Assembly: GCF_041276405.1 (NCBI RefSeq)
Contig: NZ_JBGGGT010000002.1
Span: 248,001 to 312,000 of the forward strand
Origin: Microvirga sp. TS319
GTDB lineage: Bacteria; Pseudomonadota; Alphaproteobacteria; Rhizobiales; Beijerinckiaceae
Direction: 5' to 3'
Length of the DNA stretch: 64,000 nt
Shown here: positions 25,232 to 37,335 of the stretch, in pieces
Layout of the letters: each line of letters opens with the position of its first letter
Numbering within the stretch: the first letter of the stretch is position 1
The notes under the pieces: generated by a model
The model's input: the letters and a program-made list of their open reading frames with translations, nothing else
Database searches by the model: none
What the model was told of the DNA's origin: nothing
Translations under genes and position numbers: made by a program

Positions 25232-26506
25232 TCAGTCGAGAAACAGGCTCGCGATCAGGCCGACGACCGTAAACGCCATCAGCAAGGTTGCGCCCCAGCC
25301 GGCCCAGGCGAGCCATGTCTTGACCGTATAATCGCCCAGCACGCGCCGGCTGGTGACGAGGCCCATCATCATTCCCATGATGGGAGCGGCCGCGATGCCG
25401 TTGATCACGGCGCTCCAGAGCAGGAGCCTGATCGGGTCGATTCCGGAAAATGCCAGCAGGATGCCCAGGGCCGTTGCGCCGCCCAGGATGAGATAGAACC
25501 CGCGGGCTTCGAGCACATTCAGTTCGAGGCTGTTTCGCCACCCGAAGGCATCGGCCACCGCGTAAGCGGCGGAGCCGCCGAGAACCGGCACCGCGATCAG
25601 GCCGGTCCCGATGATTCCGGCGGCGAACACGAAGAACGTGAAGGGGCCTGCGATGGGGCGCAGGGCCTCGGCCGCCTGCGATGCGGTCTGAATATCGGTG
25701 ACGCCGCCCGCATGCAGCGTCGCCGCGGTCGTCACGATGATGAAGAACGCGACGGCATTGGAGAAAGCCATCCCGATGCAGGTATCGATGCTGATGTCGT
25801 TGAGCCGGACCTTCGCCCTTTGAGGTGAGCGCGAGAAGCTCCTGAGGTGCTTCAGATTGTTCTCCTCCACCTCTTCGGAGGCCTGCCAGAAGAAGAGATA
25901 GGGGCTGATGGTGGTGCCCAGGATGGCGACCACGAGGAACCAATAATCCGCATGGGGCGAAAAATGCGGCAGGACGGTCGCGGCCAGAACCTCGCGCCAG
26001 GGCACGTCGACGCTGAAGGCCGCCGCCACATAGGCGAAGAGGACGAGGGTCAGGCATTTCAGATAAGGGGCGTAGCGCCGATAGGAGATGAAAACCTCGA
26101 GCACGAGGCAGAAGAGGCCGAACACGGCCGCGTAGACATGGGGCGGACCGCCGACCAGCATCCGAAGAGCCTCGCCCATCGCCGCGAGATCCGCCGCGAT
26201 ATTGATGATGTTGGCGCCGCAGAGCAGGGCGACCAGCGCCAACACGACGGGGCGCGGATAGATGGTTCGCGCATTCGCCACGATCCCGCGCCCCGTCACC
26301 GCGCCGATCCGGGCGCTGATGATCTGAATGGCCGCCATGAAGGGCGTGGTCAGAAACACCGTCCAGAGCAGGCCGAAACCCGTCTGGGCGCCCGCCTGGG
26401 AATAGGTGGCGATTCCGCTGGGATCGTCGTCGGCCCCGCCGGTGACGAGACCCGGACCCAGCAGGTTGAACAGGGATCGGCGATGTCTCGGCACGGGCTT
26501 GGCCAT
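25232..26506 (-). CDS. NRAMP-related metal ion transporter (DPSG subgroup)
   Basis: 424 residues, about 11 membrane helices. N-terminus RSLFNLLGPGLVTGGADDDP then SGIATYSQAGAQ is the NRAMP first helix, but the metal-binding motif is DPSG in place of DPGN. Helix 6 (FSNAVAFFIIVTTAATLH) lacks the MPH segment that gives transition-metal selectivity. As I recall, both changes mark the NRAMP-related magnesium transporter (NRMT) branch, so Mg2+ or Mn2+ is more likely than Fe2+. Start 26506 (MAKPVPRHRRS) is chosen over an extension into palindromic repeats. Convergent with zapE, 6 bp apart. Confidence 0.85.
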   Translation of the reverse strand: MAKPVPRHRRSLFNLLGPGLVTGGADDDPSGIATYSQAGAQTGFGLLWTVFLTTPFMAAIQIISARIGAVTGRGIVANARTIYPRPVVLALVALLCGANIINIAADLAAMGEALRMLVGGPPHVYAAVFGLFCLVLEVFISYRRYAPYLKCLTLVLFAYVAAAFSVDVPWREVLAATVLPHFSPHADYWFLVVAILGTTISPYLFFWQASEEVEENNLKHLRSFSRSPQRAKVRLNDISIDTCIGMAFSNAVAFFIIVTTAATLHAGGVTDIQTASQAAEALRPIAGPFTFFVFAAGIIGTGLIAVPVLGGSAAYAVADAFGWRNSLELNVLEARGFYLILGGATALGILLAFSGIDPIRLLLWSAVINGIAAAPIMGMMMGLVTSRRVLGDYTVKTWLAWAGWGATLLMAFTVVGLIASLFLD

Positions 26507-26544
26507 GCTCGATTCTAACAGAAATTCCGCCTTGGCGCCTGCCC

Positions 26545-26706
26545 GGAGCATCGGACGTGAAAAGGGGAACCCGCTTTTGGGATTGCATCCGATGCTCCCT
26601 CTATGGAGCATCGAACGCGAAAGCGGGAACCGGTCTTGCATGAAAAGATCCGCAATAACATGCCCTTAAAACATAGGACGTAGGTTCGATTTCACACCCG
26701 ATGCCG
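26545..26706 (+). repeat. Cluster of family A palindromic repeats
   Basis: Three units: 26545-26599 (ggagcatcggacgtg...catccgatgctcc), 26606-26650 (gagcatcgaacgcgaaagcg...aaaagatcc) and a loose hairpin with ends ggacgtaggttcg/cacccgatg to about 26706. They fill the gene-free interval between the divergent NRAMP-like and TetR genes (26507-26854). The remainder has no gene. Confidence 0.75.
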
Positions 26707-26854
26707 TAGAAGATGCGGGGAGCGAGGGTCTTCGAGCTTGGTTACCGTCTGGCGCGGGTTCCGGGGCGATGCTATCGCTGCCGAGGCATTCTCAAGACTT
26801 GAGGATCGATCCGGCCGGGCCGGTTCCGATCTTCTCCGATCCGGGCCGGACATC

Positions 26855-27463
26855 ATGAAGAACGCGCGCCATACGGTGCCGGTGGACGTACAGCTCCTCA
26901 ACATCGCGGCCGATCAGCTGCGCCGCCACGGGCCCAAGCACGTGACCGTGGTGGGCATTGCCGATGCCGCCGGCATGACCCATGCCAACGTCTACCGCTA
27001 CTTCGCCTCGAAGGCCGCCCTCATCGATGCGATCGCGGGGCAATGGCTGCGACGGATGGAGGCGATCATCGCCGATATCGCCGACTCGCCCGACCCCGCA
27101 GACGACAAACTGGAGCGGCTGATCCAGGCCTGGGCCCATACGCATCGGGAGCTCCTGAAGGAGGATCGCCACCTCTTTAGTGTCTATTGCTCCGCCACCG
27201 AGACCTCCAGAGCCCTCGTGCGCAAGCACCGCGCCCGGATGAGGGTGCTCATCGAGCGGGTGCTGGACGAAGGCATCGTCACGGGAAAATTCGATCCGCG
27301 GGACCGGGAAAGGGCCCTTCATTTCATCAGCGATGCCGTCTATCGCTTCATCAATCCCCTGACGGTCCGCCTCGATGCGGACGTGCCGCAGGATATCCTG
27401 GACCAGCGTCTGGCCGCGATGATCAGAGTCATTCTCCGGTCTCTCGAGATCGGTACGATCTAG
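26855..27463 (+). CDS. TetR-family transcriptional regulator
   Basis: 202 residues. N-terminal HTH: LLNIAADQLRRHGPKHVTVV, then GIADAAGMTHANVYRYFASKAALIDAI, the classic TetR signature. The helical ligand domain (about 65-200) has text like RHLFSVYCSATETSRALVRKHR. ATG 26855 begins the recognisable domain; upstream codons overlap spacer. A near-perfect 24-bp palindrome lies 5 bp after its stop, in front of mdh, so mdh-suc is a candidate target. The ligand is unknown. Confidence 0.88.
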   Translation: MKNARHTVPVDVQLLNIAADQLRRHGPKHVTVVGIADAAGMTHANVYRYFASKAALIDAIAGQWLRRMEAIIADIADSPDPADDKLERLIQAWAHTHRELLKEDRHLFSVYCSATETSRALVRKHRARMRVLIERVLDEGIVTGKFDPRDRERALHFISDAVYRFINPLTVRLDADVPQDILDQRLAAMIRVILRSLEIGTI

Positions 27464-27468
27464 GGTTG

Positions 27469-27492
27469 GTTACATTTTTGGAAAAATGTAAC
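27469..27492. promoter_or_regulatory. 24-bp palindrome GTTACATTTTT-GG-AAAAATGTAAC upstream of mdh
   Basis: Perfect 11-bp arms at 27469-27479 and 27482-27492, in the 230-bp spacer between the TetR gene and mdh. The TTACATTTT...AAAATGTAA form is typical of TetR-family operators. It has little GC in the stem, so it is not a good terminator. Confidence 0.6.
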
Positions 27493-27531
27493 AGGAAATA
27501 TTGCCGCACCCGTGGGCTAGTAAGACATTGA

Positions 27532-28656
<1,125 letters not shown>

Positions 28657-28664
28657 ACACCGTA

Positions 28665-28745
28665 CGTCATGGCCGGGCCGGCCATCCACGTCTTCAACCG
28701 CCACGCTTCGAGGGCGTGGATGCCGGGGCGAGTCCTGGCATGACG
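28665..28745 (+). repeat. Family B palindromic repeat in the mdh-sucC spacer
   Basis: Bounded by cgtcatggccgg and ctggcatgacg, with inner arms ccacgtctt.../...gcgtgg. Occupies nearly the whole 102-bp spacer. Confidence 0.85.
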
Positions 28746-28758
28746 GAGAGGAAAACAC

Positions 28759-29958
<1,200 letters not shown>

Positions 29959-29970
29959 GGTTTCGAGCTG

Positions 29971-30858
29971 ATGTCCATCCTGATCGACAAGAATACCAAG
30001 GTCATCTGCCAGGGCTTCACCGGCAAGAACGGGACCTTCCACTCCGAGCAGGCCATCGCCTACGGCACCAAGATGGTCGGCGGCACCTCGCCGGGCAAGG
30101 GCGGCTCCACGCATCTGGGCCTTCCCGTGTTCGACACGGTGATGGAAGCCCGCGAGGCGACCGGCGCCGACGCTTCCGTGGTCTATGTTCCGCCGCCGGG
30201 TGCGGCCGACGCCATTTGCGAGGCGATCGCCGCCGAGATCCCGCTCATCGTCTGCATCACGGAAGGCATTCCGGTGCAGGACATGGTGAAGGTGAAGCGC
30301 TCGCTCTCGGGCTCCAAGTCCCGCCTCATCGGCCCGAACTGCCCCGGCATCGTGACGGCGGGTGAATCGAAGATCGGCATCATGCCGGCCAACATCTTCA
30401 AGCCGGGCTCCGTCGGCATCGTGTCGCGCTCCGGCACGCTGACCTACGAGGCCGTGTTCCAGACCACGAGCGAGGGCCTCGGCCAGACCACCGCCGTCGG
30501 CATCGGCGGCGATCCGGTCAAGGGCACCGAGTTCATCGACATGCTCGACATGTTCCTCTCCGATCCCAAGACGGAATCGATCATCATGATCGGCGAGATC
30601 GGCGGTTCGGCCGAGGAAGAGGCGGCCGAGTTCATTGCCCGCGAGGCCAAGAAGGGCCGCAAGAAGCCGATGGTCGGCTTCATTGCCGGCCGGACGGCGC
30701 CTCCCGGACGCCGCATGGGCCACGCCGGCGCGATCATCTCCGGCGGCAAGGGCGGTGCGGAAGACAAGATCGCCGCCATGGAAGCGGCGGGCATCCGCGT
30801 ATCGCCATCCCCCGCCCGCCTCGGCAAGACTCTCGTCGAGGTTCTCAAGGGTCAATAA
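29971..30858 (+). CDS. sucD: Succinyl-CoA synthetase alpha subunit
   Basis: 295 residues. Binds CoA ([20 protein letters not shown]) and carries the phosphohistidine in [20 protein letters not shown] (about residue 250). Other landmarks are [17 protein letters not shown] and [23 protein letters not shown]-rich hairpin follows before sucA. Confidence 0.97.
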   Translation: MSILIDKNTKVICQGFTGKNGTFHSEQAIAYGTKMVGGTSPGKGGSTHLGLPVFDTVMEAREATGADASVVYVPPPGAADAICEAIAAEIPLIVCITEGIPVQDMVKVKRSLSGSKSRLIGPNCPGIVTAGESKIGIMPANIFKPGSVGIVSRSGTLTYEAVFQTTSEGLGQTTAVGIGGDPVKGTEFIDMLDMFLSDPKTESIIMIGEIGGSAEEEAAEFIAREAKKGRKKPMVGFIAGRTAPPGRRMGHAGAIISGGKGGAEDKIAAMEAAGIRVSPSPARLGKTLVEVLKGQ

Positions 30859-30866
30859 CGAGAACA

Positions 30867-30890
30867 GGCCGCCCCGCTGTCGGGGCGGCC
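30867..30890 (+). terminator. GC-rich hairpin between sucD and sucA
   Basis: 10-bp perfect arms ggccgccccg and cggggcggcc with loop ctgt, 8 bp after the sucD stop. A short T-run (30898-30901) follows some distance away, so it may partly terminate or protect the upstream mRNA, not fully separate the genes. Confidence 0.5.
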
Positions 30891-30916
30891 GATCAGCTTT
30901 TGGATTGTAGGTTGCC

Positions 30917-33877
30917 ATGGCACGCCAAGACGCCAACGAAAACTTCCTGAACACCGCTTTCCTCTATGGGGCCAACGCGTCCTATATCGAGGAACTCCAG
31001 GCCCGCTACGAGAAGGATCCGTCCTCGGTCGATGCCGAGTGGCAGGCGTTCTTCGGCGCGTTGAAGGACGACAAGCAGGCTGTCGAGAAGGCTGCCAAAG
31101 GTCCCTCCTGGGAAAAGCCGAACTGGCCGATCCACGCCAACGGCGAGCTGATCTCCGCGCTCGACGGAAACTGGGCCCAGGTCGAAAAAGCCGTCGGCGA
31201 CAAGATCAAGGCGAAGGCCAAAGACAAGGGCGCCGAGATCAGTCAGGCCGACGTGCAGCAGGCGACCCGCGATTCCGTGCGCGCCATCATGCTGATCCGC
31301 GCCTATCGGGTGCGCGGCCACCTCCACGCCAAGCTCGATCCGCTCGGCATCAATCCGCGTCAGAGCGACGAGGAACTGCATCCGTCCCACTACGGTTTCA
31401 CGGAGGCCGATTGGGACCGCAAGATCTTCCTCGACAACGTGCTCGGCCTCGAATTCGGCACGATCCGCGAGATCGTCGCAATCCTCGAGCGCACCTATTG
31501 CCAGACCCTCGGCGTCGAATTCATGCATATCTCCGATCCGGTCGAGAAGGCCTGGATCCAGGAGCGCATCGAAGGGCCCGATAAGGAGATCTCCTTCACG
31601 AAGGAGGGCAAGCGCGCCATTCTCAACAAGCTGGTCGAGGCCGAGGGCTTCGAGAAGTTTCTCGATCTCAAATACACCGGCACCAAGCGTTTCGGCCTGG
31701 ACGGCAGCGAGTCGCTCATTCCGGCGCTTGAACAGATCATCAAGCGCGGCGGCAATCTCGGCGTGCAGGAGATCGTGCTCGGCATGGCCCATCGCGGCCG
31801 CCTCAACGTTCTCACGCAGGTGATGGGCAAGCCCCACCGCGCCCTGTTCCACGAATTCAAGGGCGGCTCCTTCGCGCCCGACGACGTGGAAGGCTCCGGC
31901 GACGTGAAGTACCATCTGGGCGCTTCCTCGGATCGCACCTTCGACGGCAACAACGTCCACCTGTCGCTCACGGCGAACCCCTCGCACCTCGAGATCGTCG
32001 ATCCCGTGGTGCTCGGCAAGGTTCGCGCCAAGCAGGACCAGCACGGCTGCACGCCGGACAACCGCAGCGCGGTGATGCCGCTCCTCATCCACGGCGACGC
32101 CGCCTTCGCGGGCCAGGGAGTCGTGGCGGAATGCTTCGGGCTATCCGGCCTGCGCGGTCACCGCACCGGCGGATCGATCCATTTCATCATCAACAACCAG
32201 ATCGGCTTCACGACCGATCCGCGCTTCTCGCGCTCCTCGCCTTATCCGTCCGACGTGGCCAAGATGGTCGAGGCGCCGATCTTCCACGTGAACGGCGACG
32301 ACCCGGAGGCCGTGGTGTTCGCCGCCAAGGTTGCGACCGAATACCGTCAGCGCTTCCAGAAGCCCGTCGTCATCGACATGTTCTGCTACCGCCGCTTCGG
32401 TCACAACGAAGGCGATGAGCCGTCGTTCACGCAGCCGCTGATGTACCGCAAGATCCGGTCGCATCCGTCGATCATGGAGATCTATACCAGGAAGCTCCGG
32501 GACGAGGGAATCGTCACTGAGGCCGACATCGAGGAGATGAGGAACAGCTGGCGCTCCAAGCTCGACGCCGAGTTCGACATCGCATCCAACTACAAGCCCA
32601 ACAAGGCCGATTGGCTCGACGGCCGCTGGTCGGGCCTCAAGGCCGTGCGCGAGGACCAGGACGATCCGCGCCGCGGCAAGACGGGCGTGTCGGTCGAGAC
32701 TCTGCAGCAGATCGGCAAGGCTCTGACCTCGGTTCCGGAAGGATTCCACGTTCACCGCACGATCCAGCGCTTCCTCGACAACCGCAAGAAGATGCTGGAA
32801 ACCGGCGAGGGGATCGACTGGGCCATGGCCGAGGCGCTCGCCTTCGGTTCACTGCTCGTCGAAGGCCATCGCGTGCGCCTGTCCGGCCAGGATTGCGAGC
32901 GCGGCACCTTCTCGCAGCGCCACTCCGTCCTCACCGACCAGGAGAACGAGGAGCGTTACACCAACCTCAACCACATCAGCGAGAAGCAGGCCCGCTACGA
33001 GGTCATCAACTCGATGCTCTCGGAAGAGGCGGTGCTGGGCTTCGAATACGGCTACACGCTCTCCGAGCCGAACGCGCTGACCCTGTGGGAGGCGCAGTTC
33101 GGCGACTTCGCCAACGGCGCGCAGGTGGTGTTCGACCAGTTCATCTCGTCGGGCGAGCGCAAGTGGCTGCGCATGTCGGGTCTCGTATGCCTTCTGCCGC
33201 ACGGCTATGAAGGCCAGGGCCCCGAGCACTCCTCCGCCCGTCTGGAGCGCTATCTCCAGATGTGCGCCGAGGACAACATGCAGGTGGCCTACTGCTCGAC
33301 GCCCGCCAACTACTTCCACATCCTGCGCCGTCAGCTGAAGCGCGACTTCCGCAAGCCGCTCATCCTGATGACGCCGAAGAGCCTGCTGCGTCACAAGCGC
33401 TGCACCTCGACGCTTGCCGCAATCTCGGAGGGAACGTCCTTCCATCGCGTTCTGCAGGACGATGCGCAGACGGGCCGCGAGGGCGTCAAGCTGGTCAAGG
33501 ACGACAAGATCCGGCGCGTGGTGATCTGCACCGGCAAGGTCTATTACGACCTGCTCGAAGAGCGCGAGAAGCGCGGGCTGGACGACGTCTACCTCCTGCG
33601 CGTCGAGCAGCTCTATCCCTTCCCGGCAAAGTCGCTGGCGGCCGAGCTCTCGCGCTTCAAGAAGGCCGATGTGGTGTGGTGCCAGGAGGAGCCGAAGAAC
33701 ATGGGCTCCTGGAACTTCGTCGAGCCCTATCTCGAATGGGTGCTCAAGACGGCAGGCTCCAAGGTGGACCGTCCGCGCTATGTGGGCCGTCCCGCTTCCG
33801 CCGCCACCGCCACCGGCCTGATGTCCAAGCATCTCGCCCAGCTCCAGGCATTCCTCGACGAGGCTTTCGCGGCTTAA
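30917..33877 (+). CDS. sucA: 2-oxoglutarate dehydrogenase E1 component
   Basis: 986 residues. Thiamine-diphosphate enzyme that decarboxylates 2-oxoglutarate and succinylates the lipoyl group of SucB. N-terminal E2-docking segment ([20 protein letters not shown]), the [19 protein letters not shown] core, TPP-binding [20 protein letters not shown] with [20 protein letters not shown], and the transketolase-like pyrimidine domain ([40 protein letters not shown]). Normal length. Confidence 0.97.
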   Translation: MARQDANENFLNTAFLYGANASYIEELQARYEKDPSSVDAEWQAFFGALKDDKQAVEKAAKGPSWEKPNWPIHANGELISALDGNWAQVEKAVGDKIKAKAKDKGAEISQADVQQATRDSVRAIMLIRAYRVRGHLHAKLDPLGINPRQSDEELHPSHYGFTEADWDRKIFLDNVLGLEFGTIREIVAILERTYCQTLGVEFMHISDPVEKAWIQERIEGPDKEISFTKEGKRAILNKLVEAEGFEKFLDLKYTGTKRFGLDGSESLIPALEQIIKRGGNLGVQEIVLGMAHRGRLNVLTQVMGKPHRALFHEFKGGSFAPDDVEGSGDVKYHLGASSDRTFDGNNVHLSLTANPSHLEIVDPVVLGKVRAKQDQHGCTPDNRSAVMPLLIHGDAAFAGQGVVAECFGLSGLRGHRTGGSIHFIINNQIGFTTDPRFSRSSPYPSDVAKMVEAPIFHVNGDDPEAVVFAAKVATEYRQRFQKPVVIDMFCYRRFGHNEGDEPSFTQPLMYRKIRSHPSIMEIYTRKLRDEGIVTEADIEEMRNSWRSKLDAEFDIASNYKPNKADWLDGRWSGLKAVREDQDDPRRGKTGVSVETLQQIGKALTSVPEGFHVHRTIQRFLDNRKKMLETGEGIDWAMAEALAFGSLLVEGHRVRLSGQDCERGTFSQRHSVLTDQENEERYTNLNHISEKQARYEVINSMLSEEAVLGFEYGYTLSEPNALTLWEAQFGDFANGAQVVFDQFISSGERKWLRMSGLVCLLPHGYEGQGPEHSSARLERYLQMCAEDNMQVAYCSTPANYFHILRRQLKRDFRKPLILMTPKSLLRHKRCTSTLAAISEGTSFHRVLQDDAQTGREGVKLVKDDKIRRVVICTGKVYYDLLEEREKRGLDDVYLLRVEQLYPFPAKSLAAELSRFKKADVVWCQEEPKNMGSWNFVEPYLEWVLKTAGSKVDRPRYVGRPASAATATGLMSKHLAQLQAFLDEAFAA

Positions 33878-33938
33878 CCCCGCGAAGGCTCCCATCCTGT
33901 CCCCGTGCCCCGGCACGCCCGAAAAGACTAGAACGAAC

Positions 33939-35165
33939 ATGGCAACCGAAATCCGCGTACCCACTCTCGGCGAATCCGTTTCAGAGGCCACCATCGGCCG
34001 CTGGTTCAAGAAGCCCGGCGATCCCGTGAAGGCCGACGAGCCCGTTCTCGAGCTCGAGACCGACAAGGTCACTCTCGAGGTCAATGCTCCTGCGAGCGGC
34101 ACTCTCGGCGAGATCGTCGCCAAGGACGGCGAGACGGTCGCACCGGGCGCGGTGCTCGGCTCGATCGTCGAAGGCGGCGCGGCTGCCTCGGCTCCCGCCC
34201 CCAAGGCCGAGGCTCCCAAGGCTGCGGCTCCGGCTCCTGCCGTTTCAGCTCCGGCTCCGGCCGCCCCCGGCGCCGCCCAGGCTCACGGCCCCGCCGTGGC
34301 CCGTCTGGCGGCCGAAAGCGGCGTCAGCCCGGCAGGCGTTTCCGGCACCGGCAAGGACGGCCGCGTGACGAAGGGCGACATGCTCGCCGCGATCGCCACC
34401 GGCGCTGCGGCTCCGGCCCCTGCCGCTCCGGTCTCCGTGCGGGCTCCCTCCGCTCCGGTCGATGCCGAGCGCGAAGAGCGCGTGAAGATGACGAAGCTGC
34501 GCCAGACCATCGCGCGCCGCCTCAAGGACGCCCAGAACACCGCCGCCATGCTCACCACGTTCAACGACGTGGACATGAGCGCCGTGATGAACCTGCGCAG
34601 CCAGTACAAGGACGTGTTCGAGAAGAAGCACGGCACCAAGCTCGGCTTCATGGGCTTCTTCACCAAGGCCGTGATCCAGGCCCTGAAGGACGTTCCGGCC
34701 GTGAACGCCGAGATCGACGGACAGGACCTCGTCTACAAGAACTACTACCACATCGGCATCGCGGTCGGCACCGAGAAGGGTCTCGTGGTTCCTGTGGTGC
34801 GCAACGCGGATCTGCTTTCGGTTGCCGGCATCGAGAAGACCATCGCCGATTTCGGACGCCGCGCCCGCGACGGCAAGCTCGGCATCGACGAGATGCAGGG
34901 CGGTACTTTCACCATCACCAACGGCGGCATCTACGGCTCGCTCATGTCGACGCCGATCCTCAATGCGCCGCAATCGGGCATTCTGGGCATGCACCGCATC
35001 GAGGAGCGCCCCGTGGTCCGCAACGGCCAGGTGGTCGTGCGCCCGATGATGTATCTCGCGCTGTCCTACGATCACCGCATCGTCGACGGCAAGGAAGCCG
35101 TGACCTTCCTCGTGCGCGTCAAGGACGCCCTCGAGGATCCGGCCCGCCTCGTTCTCGACCTGTAA
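33939..35165 (+). CDS. sucB: Dihydrolipoamide succinyltransferase (E2 of 2-oxoglutarate dehydrogenase)
   Basis: 408 residues. One lipoyl domain (lipoyl Lys in ETDKVTLEV, about residue 43), an Ala/Pro-rich linker, a peripheral-subunit-binding domain ([20 protein letters not shown], about 123-155) and the catalytic domain ending in [20 protein letters not shown] with the His-Asp pair. Transfers succinyl from lipoamide to CoA. 61 bp after sucA. Confidence 0.97.
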   Translation: MATEIRVPTLGESVSEATIGRWFKKPGDPVKADEPVLELETDKVTLEVNAPASGTLGEIVAKDGETVAPGAVLGSIVEGGAAASAPAPKAEAPKAAAPAPAVSAPAPAAPGAAQAHGPAVARLAAESGVSPAGVSGTGKDGRVTKGDMLAAIATGAAAPAPAAPVSVRAPSAPVDAEREERVKMTKLRQTIARRLKDAQNTAAMLTTFNDVDMSAVMNLRSQYKDVFEKKHGTKLGFMGFFTKAVIQALKDVPAVNAEIDGQDLVYKNYYHIGIAVGTEKGLVVPVVRNADLLSVAGIEKTIADFGRRARDGKLGIDEMQGGTFTITNGGIYGSLMSTPILNAPQSGILGMHRIEERPVVRNGQVVVRPMMYLALSYDHRIVDGKEAVTFLVRVKDALEDPARLVLDL

Positions 35166-35183
35166 GAATCATCTTCCGTTCAG

Positions 35184-35268
35184 CGTCATGGCCGGGCTCG
35201 CCCCGGCCATCCACGACTTCAAACCTTCTGACAAGACGTGGATGCCCGGACCAGGTCCGGGCATCGCG
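35184..35268 (+). repeat. Family B palindromic repeat in the sucB-lpd spacer
   Basis: Begins cgtcatggccgggctcgccc and ends ggtccgggcatcgcg, with inner arms ccacgactt.../...gacgtgg. Third copy of the family located between genes of one metabolic cluster. Confidence 0.85.
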
Positions 35269-35285
35269 TTAAGTGGAGACAAAAG

Positions 35286-36686
35286 ATGTCCTACGACCTC
35301 ATCGTCATCGGCACGGGTCCCGGCGGCTACGTGGCCGCCATCCGGGCCGCGCAGCTCGGCCTCAAGACCGCCGTCGTCGAGAAGCGCAAGACCCATGGCG
35401 GCACCTGCCTCAACGTGGGCTGCATCCCCTCGAAGGCGCTGCTCCATGCCTCGCATATGTTCGAGGACGCGCGCGATCACTTCGCCGGTCTCGGCATCGG
35501 CGTCTCCGCCCCGAAGCTCGATCTGACGACCATGCAGGCCTTCAAGCAGGAAGGCGTCGACGGCAACACCAAGGGCGTCGAGTTCCTGCTCAAGAAGAAC
35601 AAGATCGACGCCTTCCACGGCACCGCGCGCATCGCCGCCGTCGGCCAGGTCGAGGTGAAAGCTGAGGACGGCTCCAACCAGGTTCTCCAGACCAAGAACA
35701 TTCTCATCGCCACGGGCTCCGACGTGACGCGTCTGCCCGGAATCGAGATCGACGAGAAGGTGGTTGTCTCCTCCACCGGAGCGCTCGAACTCGACGGCGT
35801 TCCGAAGCGCCTCGTGGTGATCGGCGCCGGCGTGATCGGCCTCGAGCTCGGCTCCGTCTGGCGCCGTCTCGGCTCCGAGGTGACGGTCGTGGAATATCTC
35901 GACCGCATCCTGCCCGGCATGGACGGCGAGGTCGCCAAGAACTTCCAGCGCATCCTGTCCAAGCAGGGCTTCCAGTTCAAGCTCGGCGCGAAGGTCACCG
36001 GCGTCGAGAAGACCGACAAGGGCGCGACGCTCACCTATGAGCCCGCTGCCGGCGGCGCCGCAGAGACCATCGAAGCCGATGTGGTGCTCGTGGCCGTGGG
36101 CCGCGTGCCCTATACGCAGGGCCTCGGCCTCGACCATGTGGGCGTCCAGCTCGACAGCCGCGGTCGTATTCAGACCGACGCGCATTTCGCCACGAACGTC
36201 ACGGGCATCTACGCTATCGGCGACGTAATCGCCGGCCCGATGCTCGCGCACAAGGCCGAGGACGAGGGCGTCGCGGTGGCGGAGATTCTCGCCGGCAAGG
36301 CAGGCCACGTGAACTACGACGTGATCCCGAGCGTGGTCTACACGTTCCCCGAGGTCGCCTCCGTCGGCAAGACGGAAGAGGAACTGAAAGCCGCGAGCGT
36401 CGCATACAATGTCGGCAAGTTCCCCTTCACGGCCAACGGCCGCGCCAAGGTGAACCGGACCACGGACGGCTTCGTGAAGATCCTGGCGGACGCTTCCACC
36501 GACAAGGTGCTCGGCGTGCATATCATCGGTCCCGAGGCCGGCAACCTCATCCACGAGGCGGCCATCGCCATGGAGTTCGGCGCTTCGTCCGAGGACATCG
36601 CCCGCACCTGCCACGCGCACCCCACGCTCGCGGAAGCTGTGAAGGAAGCAGCCCTCGCGGTAGAGAAGCGCGCCATCCATATGTAA
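35286..36686 (+). CDS. lpdA: Dihydrolipoyl dehydrogenase (E3)
   Basis: 466 residues. Re-oxidises dihydrolipoamide with FAD and NAD+. FAD site [19 protein letters not shown], redox disulfide [19 protein letters not shown] site [20 protein letters not shown] and C-terminal catalytic HAHPTLAEA. Start 35286 fits ggagac upstream; the 16-residue in-frame extension falls in the palindromic repeat. tdk follows only 9 bp downstream. Confidence 0.97.
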   Translation: MSYDLIVIGTGPGGYVAAIRAAQLGLKTAVVEKRKTHGGTCLNVGCIPSKALLHASHMFEDARDHFAGLGIGVSAPKLDLTTMQAFKQEGVDGNTKGVEFLLKKNKIDAFHGTARIAAVGQVEVKAEDGSNQVLQTKNILIATGSDVTRLPGIEIDEKVVVSSTGALELDGVPKRLVVIGAGVIGLELGSVWRRLGSEVTVVEYLDRILPGMDGEVAKNFQRILSKQGFQFKLGAKVTGVEKTDKGATLTYEPAAGGAAETIEADVVLVAVGRVPYTQGLGLDHVGVQLDSRGRIQTDAHFATNVTGIYAIGDVIAGPMLAHKAEDEGVAVAEILAGKAGHVNYDVIPSVVYTFPEVASVGKTEEELKAASVAYNVGKFPFTANGRAKVNRTTDGFVKILADASTDKVLGVHIIGPEAGNLIHEAAIAMEFGASSEDIARTCHAHPTLAEAVKEAALAVEKRAIHM

Positions 36687-36695
36687 TATGGATTC

Positions 36696-37322
36696 ATGGC
36701 AAAACTTCACTTCCTCTACTCGGTGATGAACGCAGGCAAGACCACGCATCTCCTGCAGGTTCGTCACAACTACATCGAGAACGGCGGCCATGTGCTGCTG
36801 TTCACGAGCCCCATCGACGACCGGTTCGGCGTCGGCAAGGTGAAATCGCGCATCGGCATCGAAGCCGATGCGACGGTTCTGAGGAAGGACGAGGCCGTCG
36901 ACGCCATCGTGGCGGCCGAGCACGCCAGGAGGAAGGTCACGGCAATCCTCATCGACGAGGTGCAGTTCATGACGGCCGATCAGGTCCGCCAACTCGCCTG
37001 GATCGTCGATGAGCTCGGCATCCCGGTCATGGCCTACGGCCTCAAGAACAACGTGTACGGCACGCTGTTCAGCGAAGCGATCCAGGCGATGATGGCCCTG
37101 GCCGACGACTTTCAGGAAATCAAGCAGCTCTGCCATTGCGGCCGAAAGGCCACGATGATCCTGAAGTTCGACCCAAACGGCGAGCCCGTGCGTTCGGGCG
37201 AGGTGGTCGAGGTCGGCGGCGAGAACCGCTACGTATCGGTCTGCCGTCCGCATTGGATGAAGGGCGACATCGGCCCCGCCGCGCGCCAGCTTCTCGCCCG
37301 GGCCGTCATCGCGGCGGAATAA
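36696..37322 (+). CDS. tdk: Thymidine kinase
   Basis: 208 residues, type II (TK1-like). Phosphorylates thymidine in the salvage pathway. P-loop LYSVMNAGKTTHLLQV, Asp/Glu in ILIDEVQFMTADQV, lasso and zinc ligands in LCHCGRKATMIL and VCRPHW. Nine bp after lpd, so likely read through from the TCA cluster even though the pathways are unrelated. Convergent with xerC (13 bp). Confidence 0.94.
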   Translation: MAKLHFLYSVMNAGKTTHLLQVRHNYIENGGHVLLFTSPIDDRFGVGKVKSRIGIEADATVLRKDEAVDAIVAAEHARRKVTAILIDEVQFMTADQVRQLAWIVDELGIPVMAYGLKNNVYGTLFSEAIQAMMALADDFQEIKQLCHCGRKATMILKFDPNGEPVRSGEVVEVGGENRYVSVCRPHWMKGDIGPAARQLLARAVIAAE

Positions 37323-37335
37323 CAACGGCTGTGGG

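Noticed and set aside
27469..27492. Palindrome considered as terminator of the TetR gene
   Set aside because: The stem is mostly A/T with a 2-nt loop and no following U-run; it fits an operator better.
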